Origin: Collinsella sp.
GTDB taxonomy: Bacteria; Actinomycetota; Coriobacteriia; Coriobacteriales; Coriobacteriaceae
Assembly (NCBI GenBank): GCA_019414545.1
Contig: DXLV01000026.1
Coordinates: 1 to 14,320, forward strand
DNA: 14,320 nt
Direction: 5' to 3'
Shown here: piece after piece, positions 13,570 through 14,320 of the stretch
How the letters are laid out: each line of letters begins with the position of its first letter
How positions within the stretch are numbered: the stretch's first letter is position 1
The notes under the pieces: generated by a model
What the model was told of the DNA's origin: nothing
Databases searched by the model: none
Seen by the model: only the letters and a program-made list of their open reading frames with translations
Made by a program: the position numbers and the translations under genes

Positions 13570-13806
13570 ATATGCCTCCCTGTCATTGAACAACCTTGTC
13601 TGAGCCATCATACAGAACACCCACGGCGGCGCTGTTTGCAACGGGAAAAATGTCATATTGTCCCAAACATGAACGGCGCGCCTTCGACGATTGCGATGCC
13701 CGTCGAGGCGCCTCCCGATACATTCCATTCTATCCAGATAGCAAAGGGCCCGCATCCCAACGGATACGGGCCCTTGTCGGCTATGCGTTAGTTTTCGCAG
13801 CGAATC
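13570..13806. other. Intergenic region between pgi and the Cof gene with a structured element
   Basis: This 237-base gap contains the pgi terminator hairpin (13744-13775) and a second GC-rich hairpin at 13678-13711. In the second, GCGCC-T-TCGACG pairs with CGTCGAGGCGC, an 11-bp stem with a 1-base bulge and an 11-base loop. It has no U-tract, so it does not look like a simple terminator. A -10-like TATGAT lies near 13610 on the minus strand but has no matching -35. No convincing small gene was seen. Confidence 0.4.
13744..13775 (-). terminator. Probable terminator of pgi
   Basis: AAGGGCCCGCATCC (13744-13757) and GGATACGGGCCCTT (13762-13775) pair over 14 positions with a single mismatch around the tetraloop CAAC. 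In the minus direction the stem closes with CCCTTT and then GCTATC, so the U-run is short. It lies about 30 bases after the pgi stop. Confidence 0.6.
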
Positions 13807-14320
13807 CTACTTGCGGTGCGCGCGATAGAACTCGATGAGCGCCTGGGTCGAAGCGTCCTGCTCGGCCTTGGCGGCGTCGTCGTGGAAGGCCGGGGTGATC
13901 TGCTTGGCAAGCTGCTTGCCCAGCTCGACGCCCCACTGATCGTAGGAGTCGATGCCCCAGACCGTGCCCTCGACAAACGTGATGTGCTCGTACAGGGCGA
14001 TGAGCTCGCCGAGCGCGAACGGAGTCAGCGTGTCGCCGAAGATCGAGGTCGTCGGGCGGTTGCCCTCAAAGCAACGGGCCGGGACGATCTGCTCGGGCGT
14101 GCCCTCGGCACGAACCTCGTCGGCAGTCTTGCCAAAGGCGAGCGCCTTGGTCTGGGCCAGGAAGTTGCCCAGGAACAGCTCGTGCACGTCCTGGCCGCTG
14201 TCGGTCGCAGGGTTGGCGGTATTGGCGAAGGCGATGAAATCGGCCGGGACCACCACGGTGCCCTGGTGCAGCAGCTGGTAGAAGGCGTGCTGACCGTTGG
14301 TGCCGGGCTCGCCCCAGAAG
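13807..14320 (-). CDS. pgi: Glucose-6-phosphate isomerase, C-terminal part (5' end outside window)
   Basis: This is the C-terminal 170 residues or so of glucose-6-phosphate isomerase, which interconverts glucose 6-phosphate and fructose 6-phosphate in glycolysis. The frame is open to the window edge and reads FWGEPGTNGQHAFYQLLHQG (codons from 14319), the family segment with the catalytic His. FTNxxEGNRP-type sequence (CFEGNRPTT), GELIALYEHITFVEG and DQWGVELGKQLA follow, the last holding the conserved catalytic Lys. It ends with EFYRAHRK. The missing N-terminal portion lies beyond base 14320, and a GTG at 14256 is internal. A terminator follows. Glucose 6-phosphate released by the deglycase at 5951-6919 would enter glycolysis through this enzyme, though pgi is housekeeping and no co-regulation is visible. 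Confidence 0.95.
   Translation of the reverse strand, partial: FWGEPGTNGQHAFYQLLHQGTVVVPADFIAFANTANPATDSGQDVHELFLGNFLAQTKALAFGKTADEVRAEGTPEQIVPARCFEGNRPTTSIFGDTLTPFALGELIALYEHITFVEGTVWGIDSYDQWGVELGKQLAKQITPAFHDDAAKAEQDASTQALIEFYRAHRK

Noticed and set aside
13678..13711. Riboswitch upstream of the Cof gene
   Set aside because: Only one bulged hairpin is visible, with no conserved core of a riboswitch class that I recognise and no expression-platform terminator after it.

Overview
The window looks like chromosomal DNA of an anaerobic gut actinobacterium of the Coriobacteriia, most probably Collinsella. This rests on moderately high GC, strongly GC-biased third codon positions, the protein style and the gene mix. 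It is recognition from sequence alone and was not confirmed by any search. No tRNA, rRNA, CRISPR array, insertion sequence or phage gene was seen, and no gene-free stretch is longer than about 240 bases.

Left edge (1-387): the 3' end of a TatD-family metal-dependent nuclease on the + strand. It converges on a long minus-strand operon whose terminator-like hairpin lies between the two genes at 399-446.

Centre (467-10891, all minus strand): a tightly packed run of ten genes, transcribed right to left. The order is a DcuC/YfcC-family transporter, a YtcJ-like amidohydrolase, a FrlC-like sugar epimerase, a FrlB/FraB-like SIS-domain deglycase, two different FrlD-like PfkB sugar kinases, an amidohydrolase_2 protein, a YjbQ/UPF0047 protein, a BtpA/SgcQ protein with a frameshift, and an FGGY sugar kinase. 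Most starts have a strong Shine-Dalgarno within or just after the preceding gene. A GntR/HutC-family regulator (11110-11853) sits immediately upstream as its own unit. The intergenic region between it and the transporter holds a plausible promoter, tandem repeats and a perfect inverted repeat. Transporter, kinase, SIS deglycase, epimerase and GntR regulator together resemble the fructoselysine (frl) and fructose-asparagine (fra) systems for Amadori products, the sugar-amine adducts found in heated food. In the inferred scheme the transporter imports the fructosyl-amine, FrlC-like epimerase adjusts the sugar, an FrlD-like kinase phosphorylates at C6, and the deglycase releases glucose 6-phosphate and the free amine. 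The second kinase, two amidohydrolases with altered metal-binding motifs, YjbQ, SgcQ-like and FGGY proteins are not part of any frl or fra operon I know.

Right part (12004-14320, minus strand): a beta-phosphoglucomutase-like HAD phosphatase, a Cof-type HAD phosphatase and the C-terminal part of glucose-6-phosphate isomerase (pgi, cut by the window end). Terminator-like hairpins follow each of them. Pgi would act on the glucose 6-phosphate made by the deglycase, but its location here may be coincidental.
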